Positions 34,649-42,821 are shown, numbered from the stretch's first letter. The stretch: DNA of 64,000 bases from Edaphocola aurantiacus (GCF_019797745.1 NZ_VOSI01000002.1:808242-872241); one strand, 5' to 3'. Made by a program: numbers and translations. Notes: a model not told the origin generated them from the sequence alone.

Positions 34649-35203
34649 ATGAAAAATAATATTATAAAAATAGGAACCGCAATCGCTTTACTGGCCGTTA
34701 TCACCTTCGCATCCTGTAAGAAGAATGATCCGAAACCAAATAACCAGAATGAAGAATATGATGCCATTAAAATCAGCTTTATCAAACTGGATACAAATGG
34801 TAGTGAAACCACAGATACAACCACTGTAGGATTCAATGCCAGCGGGGTAGCCAGTCCTTCAAACCTTGATCTGGAAAGCCATCAGCAATACAGAATGCTC
34901 ATCAATCTTTTTGCAAGCGGAGAAAACATCAACCAGGAGATTATTGATGATGCTGCGGAACATAAATTCTTCTTCTTCGCCAACCCTTCTACCGGTGTCG
35001 GAAGCTATGTGTATAATGATGGCATAGGGCTGGATGGCAAGATTGAAATAGATGGCCATACCACATTTAACCTGCAGGTATTGCTGCGTCATGGTCTGGA
35101 CAAAACACATCCTGATGCACAGGCATACAATAGCCCTAACTATCAGAATGCAGGTGGTAACAATGACCTGAATGTAAACTTCAACATCACTCCCGGTCAT
35201 TAG
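34649..35203 (+). CDS. Lipoprotein associated with the TonB-dependent receptor
   Basis: A 184-residue lipoprotein (lipobox FASC near residue 25) followed by an acidic, beta-rich domain. The C-terminal part has LRHGLDKTHPDAQAYNSPNYQNAGGNNDLNVNFNIT, the pattern seen in small Bacteroidota lipoproteins annotated as type 1 periplasmic binding fold and encoded next to TonB-dependent receptors. It starts 28 bases after the receptor and ends at a terminator, so it belongs to the same transcript. It may sit at the outer membrane and help capture or hand over the substrate; this is inference. Confidence 0.78.
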   Translation: MKNNIIKIGTAIALLAVITFASCKKNDPKPNNQNEEYDAIKISFIKLDTNGSETTDTTTVGFNASGVASPSNLDLESHQQYRMLINLFASGENINQEIIDDAAEHKFFFFANPSTGVGSYVYNDGIGLDGKIEIDGHTTFNLQVLLRHGLDKTHPDAQAYNSPNYQNAGGNNDLNVNFNITPGH

Positions 35204-35229
35204 TGAAATACAGAACCGGAGCACATAAC

Positions 35230-35266
35230 AAGGGCCGCAATGCAATATTTGCGGTCCTTATTTTTT
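35230..35266 (+). terminator. Terminator of the TonB receptor/lipoprotein operon
   Basis: An 11-bp stem (35230-35240 with 35249-35259, one G-U pair) carrying GGGCCGC, followed by ATTTTTT on the plus strand. Confidence 0.8.
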
Positions 35267-35317
35267 GAATAGCCTGTTAATTTCATATAATAAATTCATT
35301 CTTAGCATGCTAAACTC

Positions 35318-35325
35318 TATTTTTG
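35318..35325 (+). promoter_or_regulatory. -7 element of the beta-barrel gene at 35347
   Basis: TATTTTTG matches TAnnTTTG, 21 bases before the ATG at 35347. It overlaps an in-frame TTG at 35323, which argues against that codon as the start. Confidence 0.5.
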
Positions 35326-35346
35326 CCAGTAAATAATATCTGTTTT

Positions 35347-36168
35347 ATGAGAAAAATTGCATTTCTACTCACATCCCTTATTGCAGCAGCACCTGCCATA
35401 CATGCACAGGAAGCCCCTTACCAGCGCTCCGGAGACTATGGTATTGATACCAAAAAGGTGCGCTTTGGTGCATATGTTGCCCCTACGATGGCATGGATGC
35501 GCGCAACATCAAAATCTGACGATAATAAAAACTACAATATTGCCAATGATGGTTCCAAGGTTGGTTTTACCTATGGTCTGATGGCAGAGTACTACTTTGA
35601 AGATAACTATGCAATCGTAACCGGTCTGCAGATGACTAATGGTGGTGGTAAAATGTCTATGCAGCGCGTAAGCTCTGTTGCAGAAGCCAATACTATTCAG
35701 AAAGCCTCATTCCAGTACAATATGGCCTATATGGAGATCCCGGTAGGTATTAAACTGAGAACTGATCCGGTGGGTAATATGCGCTTCTTCGGACAGGTAG
35801 GGCTGACATTGGGTATAAACGTAGCCAAGAAAGCATCTTACGACCTGGATTATTACGATTCAGACAGTAAGATACAGGCTATTTCTAAAGAGAAAGATAA
35901 GTTGACCTCTTCTGCTACCTTCAGTACAGCAGTTGCTCCAGCAATGCTGTCTATGAATATAGGTATCGGTGCCGAAATCCCGTTTACCAATAAAGTGGCG
36001 GGTTATGTAGGAATCTTTTTCAACAACGGTTTCCTGCCGGATGCAACCAGTCCGCAGAACTATGAACTGTATGATAATGCGAACAATAAGATTAACGTGA
36101 ACAGTACCTTTAAAGACGGTAACGTACGATTCAATAATTTCGCTTTACGTTTAGGTGTTTTCTTCTAA
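35347..36168 (+). CDS. Outer membrane beta-barrel protein
   Basis: A 273-residue secreted protein with a clear signal peptide (MRKIAFLLTSLIAAAPAIHAQ). The rest alternates hydrophobic and polar residues in strands (VRFGAYVAPTMAWM, FTYGLMAEYYFEDNYAIVTGLQ, GNMRFFGQVGLTLGINV, NNFALRLGVFF) and ends in Phe, as expected for an OmpW/PorT-type barrel of about eight strands. I do not assign a specific function. The ATG at 35347 is chosen over an upstream TTG because the signal peptide and promoter element fit it. It is monocistronic, with terminators on both sides. Confidence 0.85.
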   Translation: MRKIAFLLTSLIAAAPAIHAQEAPYQRSGDYGIDTKKVRFGAYVAPTMAWMRATSKSDDNKNYNIANDGSKVGFTYGLMAEYYFEDNYAIVTGLQMTNGGGKMSMQRVSSVAEANTIQKASFQYNMAYMEIPVGIKLRTDPVGNMRFFGQVGLTLGINVAKKASYDLDYYDSDSKIQAISKEKDKLTSSATFSTAVAPAMLSMNIGIGAEIPFTNKVAGYVGIFFNNGFLPDATSPQNYELYDNANNKINVNSTFKDGNVRFNNFALRLGVFF

Positions 36169-36192
36169 AAAGAACAAGCCATAAAAAATTAT

Positions 36193-36226
36193 AAAGGGAG
36201 CAGATACGAAAAATCTGCTCCCTTTT
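36193..36226 (+). terminator. Terminator downstream of the beta-barrel gene
   Basis: Perfect 13-bp stem AAAGGGAGCAGAT (36193-36205) with ATCTGCTCCCTTT (36213-36225), 7-base loop, then T residues on the plus strand. Confidence 0.85.
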
Positions 36227-36291
36227 CGTTTTAGTTATTAAGAAATATCTGATATATTCTATACCTTACCGGTAATTAATCACACTGTTTT

Positions 36292-37176
36292 ATGAAAAAG
36301 GGGCTTATTTATATCTGTATAATGATGCTGTTGCAGCATACAAGCATCTGGGCTAAGGAGCAGCGCATGGAAAAAATACTGCTCAGCACTGCGCTGAAAG
36401 AGCAAAAGATAACCCTGAAAGGTATCAGTACAAAAGAGCCTTACAATGGCAAAGGCCTGCGCATTACCATTGAGAACATTACCCGGGAGAATCTCCTGCT
36501 GGTAATGGATTCCGCTATTATTATGCGACCCGAAAATGCCGAAAACCAAAACCTGATTATCGGGGGCACAGAGCTGCTGGCCATAAATGCCGGCAAACCC
36601 CGTATCCTGGAGTTACAGACCTATTGCGGAGAAAGTGATGATCAGGCACCGGTGGCCGGCCATCTCTACCACTTCGAAAGTACAGGCAGCAGCAACATGG
36701 GCAAAGTACTGGCATTTGTAAAGGCCAATTCGGTGAGTAATGATATGGCCCAGCATGCCGTTTGGGTATTGACCAATAAGCACAGCCTGAGCGATGTGTA
36801 TGATTACAATAATCCTGAATTATCACGTAAGCTGGTAGCGTATATGGGACAGCTGCTTGGCCTCGACGCACCGCAGTACTTTACCGTAAAAGAAATTAAC
36901 GCCATTCAGGGAGCCGCAGTGCGCCCGGATAAAACATTGAAACTGGTGGCCAATCTCCAATGGACCTTAAGTGCGCCGGAAAAATTATCATTGAGTATCT
37001 ACAATGATAAAAACGAACGTGTCGCCTCTTATTTTACCGGAAAGGATTTTATCAAAGGTCGCTACGACCTGAATGCTTCTTTTGAAACGATCGATTATCC
37101 TTCAGGAGATTATACCATACGCCTGCAGACGAATACGCAAGAAGTATTGAAGGAGATTAAGGTGCGTTTAGAATAG
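36292..37176 (+). CDS. Secreted protein of unknown function with a C-terminal sorting-domain-like fold
   Basis: I do not recognise this 294-residue protein. It has a signal peptide (MKKGLIYICIMMLLQHTSIWA), a central region with an isolated TYCGESDDQAPVAGHLYHF segment and VWVLTNKHSLSDVYDYNN, and a C-terminal domain of about 70 residues (LQWTLSAPEKLSLSIYNDKNERVAS ... YPSGDYTIRLQTN, ending IKVRLE). The end looks like the Ig-like fold shared by FlgD and T9SS type A sorting domains, but lacks the YPNP motif. It is flanked by a terminator upstream and a separate promoter downstream. Confidence 0.65.
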   Translation: MKKGLIYICIMMLLQHTSIWAKEQRMEKILLSTALKEQKITLKGISTKEPYNGKGLRITIENITRENLLLVMDSAIIMRPENAENQNLIIGGTELLAINAGKPRILELQTYCGESDDQAPVAGHLYHFESTGSSNMGKVLAFVKANSVSNDMAQHAVWVLTNKHSLSDVYDYNNPELSRKLVAYMGQLLGLDAPQYFTVKEINAIQGAAVRPDKTLKLVANLQWTLSAPEKLSLSIYNDKNERVASYFTGKDFIKGRYDLNASFETIDYPSGDYTIRLQTNTQEVLKEIKVRLE

Positions 37177-37246
37177 GTTGTAAATTGCTGATTGTCAAAA
37201 TATAATGACAATGGTCACTTGCGGCACGATTGGCTGGTTCATTGAT

Positions 37247-37254
37247 TAATTTTG
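37247..37254 (+). promoter_or_regulatory. -7 element of the DUF4198-like gene
   Basis: TAATTTTG matches TAnnTTTG, 27 bases before the ATG at 37282. It overlaps an in-frame TTG at 37252, which is therefore not the likely start. Confidence 0.5.
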
Positions 37255-37281
37255 CAGCTCAACAATTTAAAAATTATAACA

Positions 37282-37977
37282 ATGAACTTCAGATCTTTAG
37301 CCATTACGTTGCTTTTAGTGATCACGCAACTCTTTGCCCATGCACATACCATCTGGATAGAAGCATCTAATAAAGGACAGGTAGGAAAAGAACAGCAGGT
37401 TAAAATATTCTTTGGTGAGTACAGCGATGGAAAACCTACTAAAACAGCAAAATGGTTTTCAGACCTGAAAGACTATAAACTGATGATGACAGCCCCGGAT
37501 GGCAAAGTTACGGAGCTGAACAAAAACCAGGATTCTACATTCTATTTTGCCAACTTCACACCGGATCAGGAAGGTGTATATACTTTCTGGCTGGATCATG
37601 AGGTGAAAGATGTATTTAAAGACATGAAAATCACCTATACTGCTGGTACATATATTTCGGTGAAAGGCAAGCAGCAGGCTATTGTTGGAAAAGGCCGCTA
37701 CCAGGTGGTGTTGCCCAATGCACAAAAAAGTAATGCCATTATCGTTTTGAAAGATGGTAAGCCACATGCCGGAGAAACTGTAAACCTGGAGCAGGTGGGT
37801 AATAAAGACGGTATACAGGTACAAACCGACAAAGACGGTAAGCTGGTATTGCCTAAAGGACTGAAAGGAAACTATCTGCTGGAACTGTCTACACCTACCA
37901 AAGTGGACAATGGTATACACAACGGTAAAGAGTACAAAACGCATTACCTGAATTATACTTATTTATTGGAACTGTAG
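37282..37977 (+). CDS. DUF4198-like periplasmic protein with predicted N-terminal His-Ala-His
   Basis: A 231-residue secreted protein resembling the DUF4198/NikM-related family. The signal peptide MNFRSLAITLLLVITQLFA would be cut before HAHTIWIEASNKGQ, leaving a mature N-terminus with His at positions 1 and 3, a classic Cu(II)/Ni(II)-binding arrangement. The rest has two beta-rich halves (KQQVKIFFGEY, VYTFWLDHEVKDVF; then AGETVNLEQVG, a CNA-B-like segment). Family members often accompany nickel, cobalt or copper uptake genes. The ATG at 37282 fits the signal peptide; an upstream TTG does not. The TonB receptor operon ends 2 kb upstream. Confidence 0.75.
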   Translation: MNFRSLAITLLLVITQLFAHAHTIWIEASNKGQVGKEQQVKIFFGEYSDGKPTKTAKWFSDLKDYKLMMTAPDGKVTELNKNQDSTFYFANFTPDQEGVYTFWLDHEVKDVFKDMKITYTAGTYISVKGKQQAIVGKGRYQVVLPNAQKSNAIIVLKDGKPHAGETVNLEQVGNKDGIQVQTDKDGKLVLPKGLKGNYLLELSTPTKVDNGIHNGKEYKTHYLNYTYLLEL

Positions 37978-38027
37978 GGTAGAAAAATGCCGTTAAAAAC
38001 CTTTATTTTTACGCAAATTTTATCTTA

Positions 38028-39353
38028 ATGAAAGTTATCGTAGTCGGAACCGGATACGTAGGATTAGTGACTGGAGCCTGTTTGGCAGATGTGGGGGTAG
38101 AAGTGTGCTGCATTGATATAGATGTACAAAAAACAGAAAATCTTAAGAAAGGCATATTGCCTATATATGAACCCGGGCTGGATGTTATTGTAAAAAATAA
38201 TTTCGAGAGAGGAAGGCTGACCTTCAGTACAGACCTGGCAGCACATATCAAAGGTGCCGATGCGATCTTTATCTGTGTAGGAACTCCTCCGGGAGAGGAT
38301 GGCAGTGCCGACATGAAATATGTATTGCAGGTAGCCTCAGACATCGGCAGCAGTATTGAAGATTATGTACTGGTGATTACCAAGAGTACCGTACCGGTTG
38401 GTTCTTCGCATAAAGTACGCAAAGCCATTTCGGACCAGCTTCAGGCAAGAGGTGCTCAGATCGATTTTGATGTAGCATCCAATCCTGAATTTCTTAAAGA
38501 GGGCGCAGCGATAAAGGACTTTATGAGTCCTGATCGTATTGTGGTAGGTATAGACAGTGATCGTGCCAAAGAAGTGATCGATACGATTTACAAACCTTTC
38601 CTGTTAAACGGTTACCGTATCCTGTATATGGATATTCCATCTGCAGAGATGACCAAGTATGCTGCTAATGCTATGCTGGCCACCCGCATTTCTTTTATGA
38701 ATGATGTGGCAAATCTCTGTGAGCTGGTGGGGGCAAATATTAATCATGTTCGTAACGGAATCGGTACCGATCCGCGCATTGGCAAGAAGTTTCTGTATGC
38801 CGGTGTGGGTTATGGAGGTTCCTGTTTCCCGAAAGATGTAAAGGCACTGATCCAGATTGGTCTGGAACATAATAAACCTATGCGTTTACTGGAATCGGTA
38901 GAAGCCATTAATGAAGACCAGAAAACGGTATTGTTTGAAAAAATATCCCGCTATTTTGATCATCAGCTGGCCGGAAGGACAATCGCCGTTTGGGGTTTAG
39001 CCTTCAAGCCGAATACTGACGATATGCGTGAAGCACCATCGCTGGTACTGATCGAAGCATTGACCCGGGCTGGAGCCAGGGTAAGGGCATTTGATCCGGT
39101 AGCTGTTGCAGAAGCCAAACATTTGCTGGGTGATAATGATAAAGTACATTTCTGTAATGATGTGTATGAAACAGTTGAGGAGGCAGATGCCATAGCACTC
39201 GTTACAGAGTGGAATGAATTCCGACTGCCGAACTGGGACAAAATCAAAGAAACCCTGAAGACTGCAGTGATCTTCGACGGTCGTAATATCTATGATGATG
39301 TGCAGCTGGCTAAGGAGGGATTCACCTATTTCGGAATCGGTAACAGGGGCTAG
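38028..39353 (+). CDS. ugd: UDP-glucose 6-dehydrogenase family protein
   Basis: NAD-dependent oxidation of UDP-glucose to UDP-glucuronate, a precursor for polysaccharides. The 441-residue protein has the N-terminal Rossmann motif VVGTGYVGLVTGACLADVG (residues 4-22), the middle helix domain with SAEMTKYAANAMLATRISFMNDVANLC, the catalytic cysteine Cys266 in GYGGSCFPKDVKAL, and a C-terminal domain with WGLAFKPNTDDMREAPS. UDP-N-acetylmannosamine dehydrogenases are related, but the active site here fits UDP-glucose. No glycosyltransferase genes adjoin. 61 bases precede adk, which has its own promoter. Confidence 0.93.
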   Translation: MKVIVVGTGYVGLVTGACLADVGVEVCCIDIDVQKTENLKKGILPIYEPGLDVIVKNNFERGRLTFSTDLAAHIKGADAIFICVGTPPGEDGSADMKYVLQVASDIGSSIEDYVLVITKSTVPVGSSHKVRKAISDQLQARGAQIDFDVASNPEFLKEGAAIKDFMSPDRIVVGIDSDRAKEVIDTIYKPFLLNGYRILYMDIPSAEMTKYAANAMLATRISFMNDVANLCELVGANINHVRNGIGTDPRIGKKFLYAGVGYGGSCFPKDVKALIQIGLEHNKPMRLLESVEAINEDQKTVLFEKISRYFDHQLAGRTIAVWGLAFKPNTDDMREAPSLVLIEALTRAGARVRAFDPVAVAEAKHLLGDNDKVHFCNDVYETVEEADAIALVTEWNEFRLPNWDKIKETLKTAVIFDGRNIYDDVQLAKEGFTYFGIGNRG

Positions 39354-39354
39354 C

Positions 39355-39386
39355 TTTGGGTGTTTAAGCATATTTACGTAAATTTG
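39355..39386 (+). promoter_or_regulatory. Promoter of adk
   Basis: TTTG at 39355-39358 and TAAATTTG at 39379-39386, separated by 20 bases, match the full Bacteroidota consensus. The ATG of adk is 28 bases after the -7 element. Confidence 0.65.
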
Positions 39387-39414
39387 TCACCGCATCGTTA
39401 AAAACAGTACATAT

Positions 39415-39999
39415 ATGTTCAATCTTATTCTCTTTGGTCCTCCCGGAAGCGGAAAAGGCACACAATCTACCAATCTGATCCAAACGTACGGTTTGCAGCA
39501 CCTGTCTACCGGCGATCTGCTGAGAGACGAAATCAGCCGTGAAACAAACCTGGGTTTAGAGGCAAAGAAATTTATGGATGCAGGGCAGCTCGTTCCGGAT
39601 GCAGTAGTGATCGGCATGATCGGTTCCAAACTGGACGAACACCCTAATACAAGAGGTTTCATTTTTGACGGATTCCCGCGTACAACTGCACAGGCAGAGG
39701 CATTAGATAACCTGCTGGCACTGAAAAAGACAAACATCTCTGTATTATTGTCTCTGGAAGTACCTGAGGAAGAACTGAAGCAACGCCTGGTATTGAGAGG
39801 CGAGGTGTCTGGCCGCAGCGACGATAATGAAGAAGTAATTCAGAAACGTATTGCAGAATATAAAGCCAAAACAGAACCGGTAGCGAACTACTACGAGACT
39901 CAGGGTAAACTGGAGCGTATCAAAGGTGTCGGTACTATCGAAGAGATCTTCGGTCTTTTGCGCAACCAGGTAGAAAAGTTCATTTTACCACAAGAATAA
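39415..39999 (+). CDS. adk: Adenylate kinase
   Basis: Interconverts ATP plus AMP and two ADP. The 194-residue protein has the P-loop GPPGSGKGT (residues 8-16), the AMP site HLSTGDLLR, the FDGFPRTTAQAEAL segment, and the lid arginines in LRGEVSGRSDDNEE. It is the short-lid form: the lid insertion and zinc cysteines of long adenylate kinases are absent. Monocistronic by promoter evidence, followed by a hairpin and obg. Confidence 0.96.
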   Translation: MFNLILFGPPGSGKGTQSTNLIQTYGLQHLSTGDLLRDEISRETNLGLEAKKFMDAGQLVPDAVVIGMIGSKLDEHPNTRGFIFDGFPRTTAQAEALDNLLALKKTNISVLLSLEVPEEELKQRLVLRGEVSGRSDDNEEVIQKRIAEYKAKTEPVANYYETQGKLERIKGVGTIEEIFGLLRNQVEKFILPQE

Positions 40000-40063
40000 A
40001 GCAAGAATTACGGTAATATAACCGGGAATTAAAAATAATATAGCATCTTTGCAAAAAGAACTC

Positions 40064-40094
40064 AATAAAGCCTTCTGAGACAGAAGGCTTTATT
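40064..40094 (+). terminator. Hairpin between adk and obg, possible terminator or leader structure
   Basis: Perfect 14-bp stem AATAAAGCCTTCTG (40064-40077) with CAGAAGGCTTTATT (40081-40094), loop AGA. It has no clean U-tract after it. A CATCTTTG sequence at 40043-40050 upstream is a 5/6 match to a -7 element, so the hairpin could lie in the leader of obg, 17 bases before its ATG. Confidence 0.5.
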
Positions 40095-40111
40095 GTTGAA
40101 ATTGGGTGATT

Positions 40112-41107
40112 ATGGAAAAAGCGAATTTTGTTGATTACATCCGGATCTTTTGCCGTTCCGGAAAGGGAGGCGCCGGTAGTATGCACTTTATGCGGACTAA
40201 ATTTAATGCGAAAGCCGGTCCTGACGGAGGTGACGGAGGTCGTGGTGCGCACATTATTCTGAGAGGGAACAGCCAGCTCTGGACATTGCTGCACCTGCGT
40301 TATTATAAAAATGTACTGGCGGAGAACGGTGAGAATGGTAGTGGTAATAACAGCAGCGGAAAACAAGGTAAAGACATTATCATAGAAGTGCCTTTAGGTA
40401 CCATTGCAAAAGATGCAGAGACTGGTGAGATAGAAGCCGAAATCCTGGAGCATGGTCAGGAAGTGATCTGGGTAAGAGGTGGTCGTGGAGGCTTGGGTAA
40501 CTCTAATTTTAAGTCCGCAACAAACCAGACACCGGAGTATGCACAACCGGGTGAAATGGGTGTAGAAGGGTATAAATACCTTGAGCTGAAAGTATTGGCA
40601 GATGTAGGTCTTGTAGGATTCCCAAATGCTGGTAAGTCTACTTTATTGTCGACGATCTCGGAAGCAAGACCTAAGGTAGCGAACTATGCATTTACTACAC
40701 TTACCCCTAACCTGGGTATTGTTCCGTACAGAGATCACTTATCTTTCTGTATGGCCGATCTGCCGGGAATTATTGAAGGTGCCGCAGAAGGTAAAGGTCT
40801 GGGCCATCGATTCCTGCGCCATATCGAGCGTAACTCCGTATTATTGTTCCTGATACCGGCCGATAGCGACAATCATCGTAAAGAATTTGAGATCCTGTAT
40901 AACGAACTGGAAAAATATAATCCGGAACTGTTGCACAAGAAGATGATCATCGCCATCAGTAAAAGCGATATGCTGGATGATGAACTGAAAAAAGAGATTG
41001 CTAAAGAACTGCCGGAGCATATACCGCACTTATTCTTCTCTTCTGTAGCCCAGCAAGGGGTAATGCAGTTGAAAGATGTGCTGTGGCAGGCCTTAAACGA
41101 AGCATAA
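40112..41107 (+). CDS. obg: GTPase Obg/CgtA
   Basis: Essential ribosome-associated GTPase. The 331-residue protein starts [23 protein letters not shown], with the glycine-rich Obg fold (about 1-160, [12 protein letters not shown]), then a G domain: G1 GFPNAGKST (169-177), switch region [11 protein letters not shown]3 [10 protein letters not shown]4 SKSD and G5 SSV. It lacks the C-terminal OCT domain of some Firmicute homologues, as is normal in Bacteroidota. The ATG at 40112 matches the conserved start; an upstream in-frame GTG at 40106 adds two residues only. Confidence 0.95.
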   Translation: MEKANFVDYIRIFCRSGKGGAGSMHFMRTKFNAKAGPDGGDGGRGAHIILRGNSQLWTLLHLRYYKNVLAENGENGSGNNSSGKQGKDIIIEVPLGTIAKDAETGEIEAEILEHGQEVIWVRGGRGGLGNSNFKSATNQTPEYAQPGEMGVEGYKYLELKVLADVGLVGFPNAGKSTLLSTISEARPKVANYAFTTLTPNLGIVPYRDHLSFCMADLPGIIEGAAEGKGLGHRFLRHIERNSVLLFLIPADSDNHRKEFEILYNELEKYNPELLHKKMIIAISKSDMLDDELKKEIAKELPEHIPHLFFSSVAQQGVMQLKDVLWQALNEA

Positions 41108-41121
41108 CAGTATAATCAGTA

Positions 41122-41160
41122 ATTAAAAAGAGCGTACCATATTGGTACGCTCTTTTTAAT
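41122..41160. terminator. Bidirectional terminator between obg and the lipocalin gene
   Basis: Perfect 18-bp stem (41122-41139 with 41143-41160) with GAGCGTACCA and a TAT loop, A/T-rich at the base. The stop codon of the lipocalin gene (41156-41158 on the plus strand) lies inside the right arm. Confidence 0.87.
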
Positions 41161-41698
41161 TATGTTCTACCCAGATCAGGTCTTCGGTCATATAACCAAT
41201 GCTTCCGGCTAGCTTCAGATATTGCTGTTTGATATTTTCCGGTATAGATGGTGTACGGGATAAGATCCAGAGATAATCCAGGCTCTCACCGGCAACAAGC
41301 GCGTATTGATAGTCCTTGTCTATGGCTATTACGTTATAACCCGAATAGAAAGGACCGAAGAATGATACTTTCAACGCTGCCGTTTTATCATCTTCACGGA
41401 ACTTTGCTTTGCCGGTCGAAGACTTGAACTTGCCTGCAGTCGTATCATACCCTCGATTAAATACCCTTATTTTTCCATCATCACGAAGGCTGTACTCTGC
41501 AGTGACATTATTCATGTTTTTTTCGAAACGATAGTCAAAGCGGGCAATCTCATACCATTTGCCCAGGTATTTTTCTTTATTGAAGTTAGTAACCGGTTGG
41601 GCTTTTGCAGGTTTTTGAGCCTTTACATTATTATAGAGCAGTAAGCCTCCGACTACAGCCCCCAGGCCACCAATAAGCCAGATTTTGCGATTATTCAT
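41156..41698 (-). CDS. blc: Bacterial lipocalin (Blc type)
   Basis: A 180-residue lipocalin. The N-terminus has a hydrophobic segment (IWLIGGLGAVVGGLLLY) without a lipobox, so the protein is membrane-anchored or cleaved after VKAQ. The lipocalin motif YLGKWYEIARFDYRFEKN (residues 44-61) and the matching third region YALVAGESLDYLWILSRTPSI are clear. Blc proteins bind lysophospholipids and fatty acids in the envelope and are often stress-induced. It ends inside the terminator shared with obg. Confidence 0.92.
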   Translation of the reverse strand: MNNRKIWLIGGLGAVVGGLLLYNNVKAQKPAKAQPVTNFNKEKYLGKWYEIARFDYRFEKNMNNVTAEYSLRDDGKIRVFNRGYDTTAGKFKSSTGKAKFREDDKTAALKVSFFGPFYSGYNVIAIDKDYQYALVAGESLDYLWILSRTPSIPENIKQQYLKLAGSIGYMTEDLIWVEHN

Positions 41699-41761
41699 AA
41701 CATTGGTTTTGGTCTTTTACGAAAGTAGACCATATTCTTAAATAACATGTTATAGAAAATC

Positions 41762-41884
41762 TTAAAATTTATGATCCTCTTGTTCTGCTTCTTTTACGCC
41801 GGATAGAAAATTTATAGTTCCCGTTTTCCATTTTGAAGAGGCCCAGCCCATAGCCTCAATGCACCATTCAGTAATACGGATCAT
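41762..41884 (-). CDS. Candidate small protein of 40 residues
   Basis: An open frame from ATG at 41884 to TAA at 41762 encodes a 40-residue peptide with three tryptophans (positions 7, 14, 19), two thirds of the way to an amphipathic helix (WCIEAMGWASSKWKTG), and an acidic end (KEAEQEDHKF). It lies alone in the 283-base gap between the lipocalin and the T9SS protein, in the same orientation as both. TAGCTTTA on the minus strand about 30 bases upstream is a 5/6 promoter match. I know no family for it; real translation is not shown. Confidence 0.4.
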   Translation of the reverse strand: MIRITEWCIEAMGWASSKWKTGTINFLSGVKEAEQEDHKF

Positions 41885-41931
41885 GATTGTTTTAAATACA
41901 GAAGTAAAAACATAAAGCTACATAGAAATAA

Positions 41932-41959
41932 AAAAGGATCGTCAATTGACGATCCTTTT
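41932..41959. terminator. Terminator of the T9SS protein gene
   Basis: A perfect 28-base palindrome (14-bp arms AAAAGGATCGTCAA and TTGACGATCCTTTT) just after the stop codon of the gene at 41982, with A and T flanks. Confidence 0.85.
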
Positions 41960-41981
41960 AATGAGGTATTAACGGTTAAGC

Positions 41982-42821
41982 TTATTTAGCGATGTTGAAT
42001 TTGCTAACTGCTTTGTTTTCTTCTGTAACTAACTCGATAGAGTAAGTACCGTTAGGTAAAGAAGAGATATTCACGTTGAAAGATTGTTTACCAACGTTTT
42101 GTTTACCGTAAGATTGTGTATATACTTCACGACCAGTGATGTCTAATACTCTTACAGTAGCAGTTGCGCTTTTCTTGAAGTTGTAATCAAAGTTTACGTT
42201 ATTGCTTGCTGGGTTAGGATAAACAACCAGAGCTTCTTTGAAATGTTTGTCTTTGATGATATCAACGATACCTGTAGTACCACATTTATCAGTAGCACCG
42301 CTACCGATAACGATATTGTTTGCTGCGTTGATGTTGTTACCAGAGAAAGCTGCTTTTAAATCAGCAACAGTTGTAGCAGCATTGAAAGCAGCTAAATCGA
42401 AACCACCATCATTAAATACAGCTAAATCCTGATCAAATCCGAAGATAGAAATCCAAGTACAGATTTTAGCATCGTTTGGAATAGGAGTGTTTGTAGATTT
42501 GATTAATGGTAAAGTGAATGTATCTTTCTGACCAGCAGGAATGTTTGCAGGAGGATAAGAAACAGAAGTGATTGTTGTGCTTAAACCTAAGAATCCGATA
42601 TCAATGAAAGAAGTCAGGGTATCAGTTACTTCGATTGCCTCAGTACCATTGTTGCTTACTTCGATAGCTAATAACAGAGTATCTCCGTTAGCCAGGTTAG
42701 CAAATGTTTGGTTAGTTACTGGATGTAAGTATCTTACGCCCAGATCGATGTCTTTTTGTTGTGCGTTTGCGCCTGTAACGAATGCACCTAATAATGCAAG
42801 GCTTGTAAAGATTTTTTTCAT
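41982..42821 (-). CDS. Secreted protein with T9SS type A sorting domain
   Basis: A 279-residue cargo protein of the type IX secretion system. The signal peptide is MKKIFTSLALLGAFVTGANAQ. A beta-rich middle region carries DLGVRYLHPVTNQTFANLANGDTLLLAIEVSNNGTEAIEV, a CARDB-like pattern, and a single TDKCG cysteine. The C-terminal 75 residues form the type A sorting domain: VVYPNPASNNVNFDY, ATVRVLDITGREVYTQSYGK, and SLPNGTYSIELVTEENKAVSKFNIAK. It would be exported across the outer membrane and released or anchored. It has a textbook promoter and a strong terminator, so is probably well expressed. The specific role is unknown. Confidence 0.9.
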   Translation of the reverse strand: MKKIFTSLALLGAFVTGANAQQKDIDLGVRYLHPVTNQTFANLANGDTLLLAIEVSNNGTEAIEVTDTLTSFIDIGFLGLSTTITSVSYPPANIPAGQKDTFTLPLIKSTNTPIPNDAKICTWISIFGFDQDLAVFNDGGFDLAAFNAATTVADLKAAFSGNNINAANNIVIGSGATDKCGTTGIVDIIKDKHFKEALVVYPNPASNNVNFDYNFKKSATATVRVLDITGREVYTQSYGKQNVGKQSFNVNISSLPNGTYSIELVTEENKAVSKFNIAK

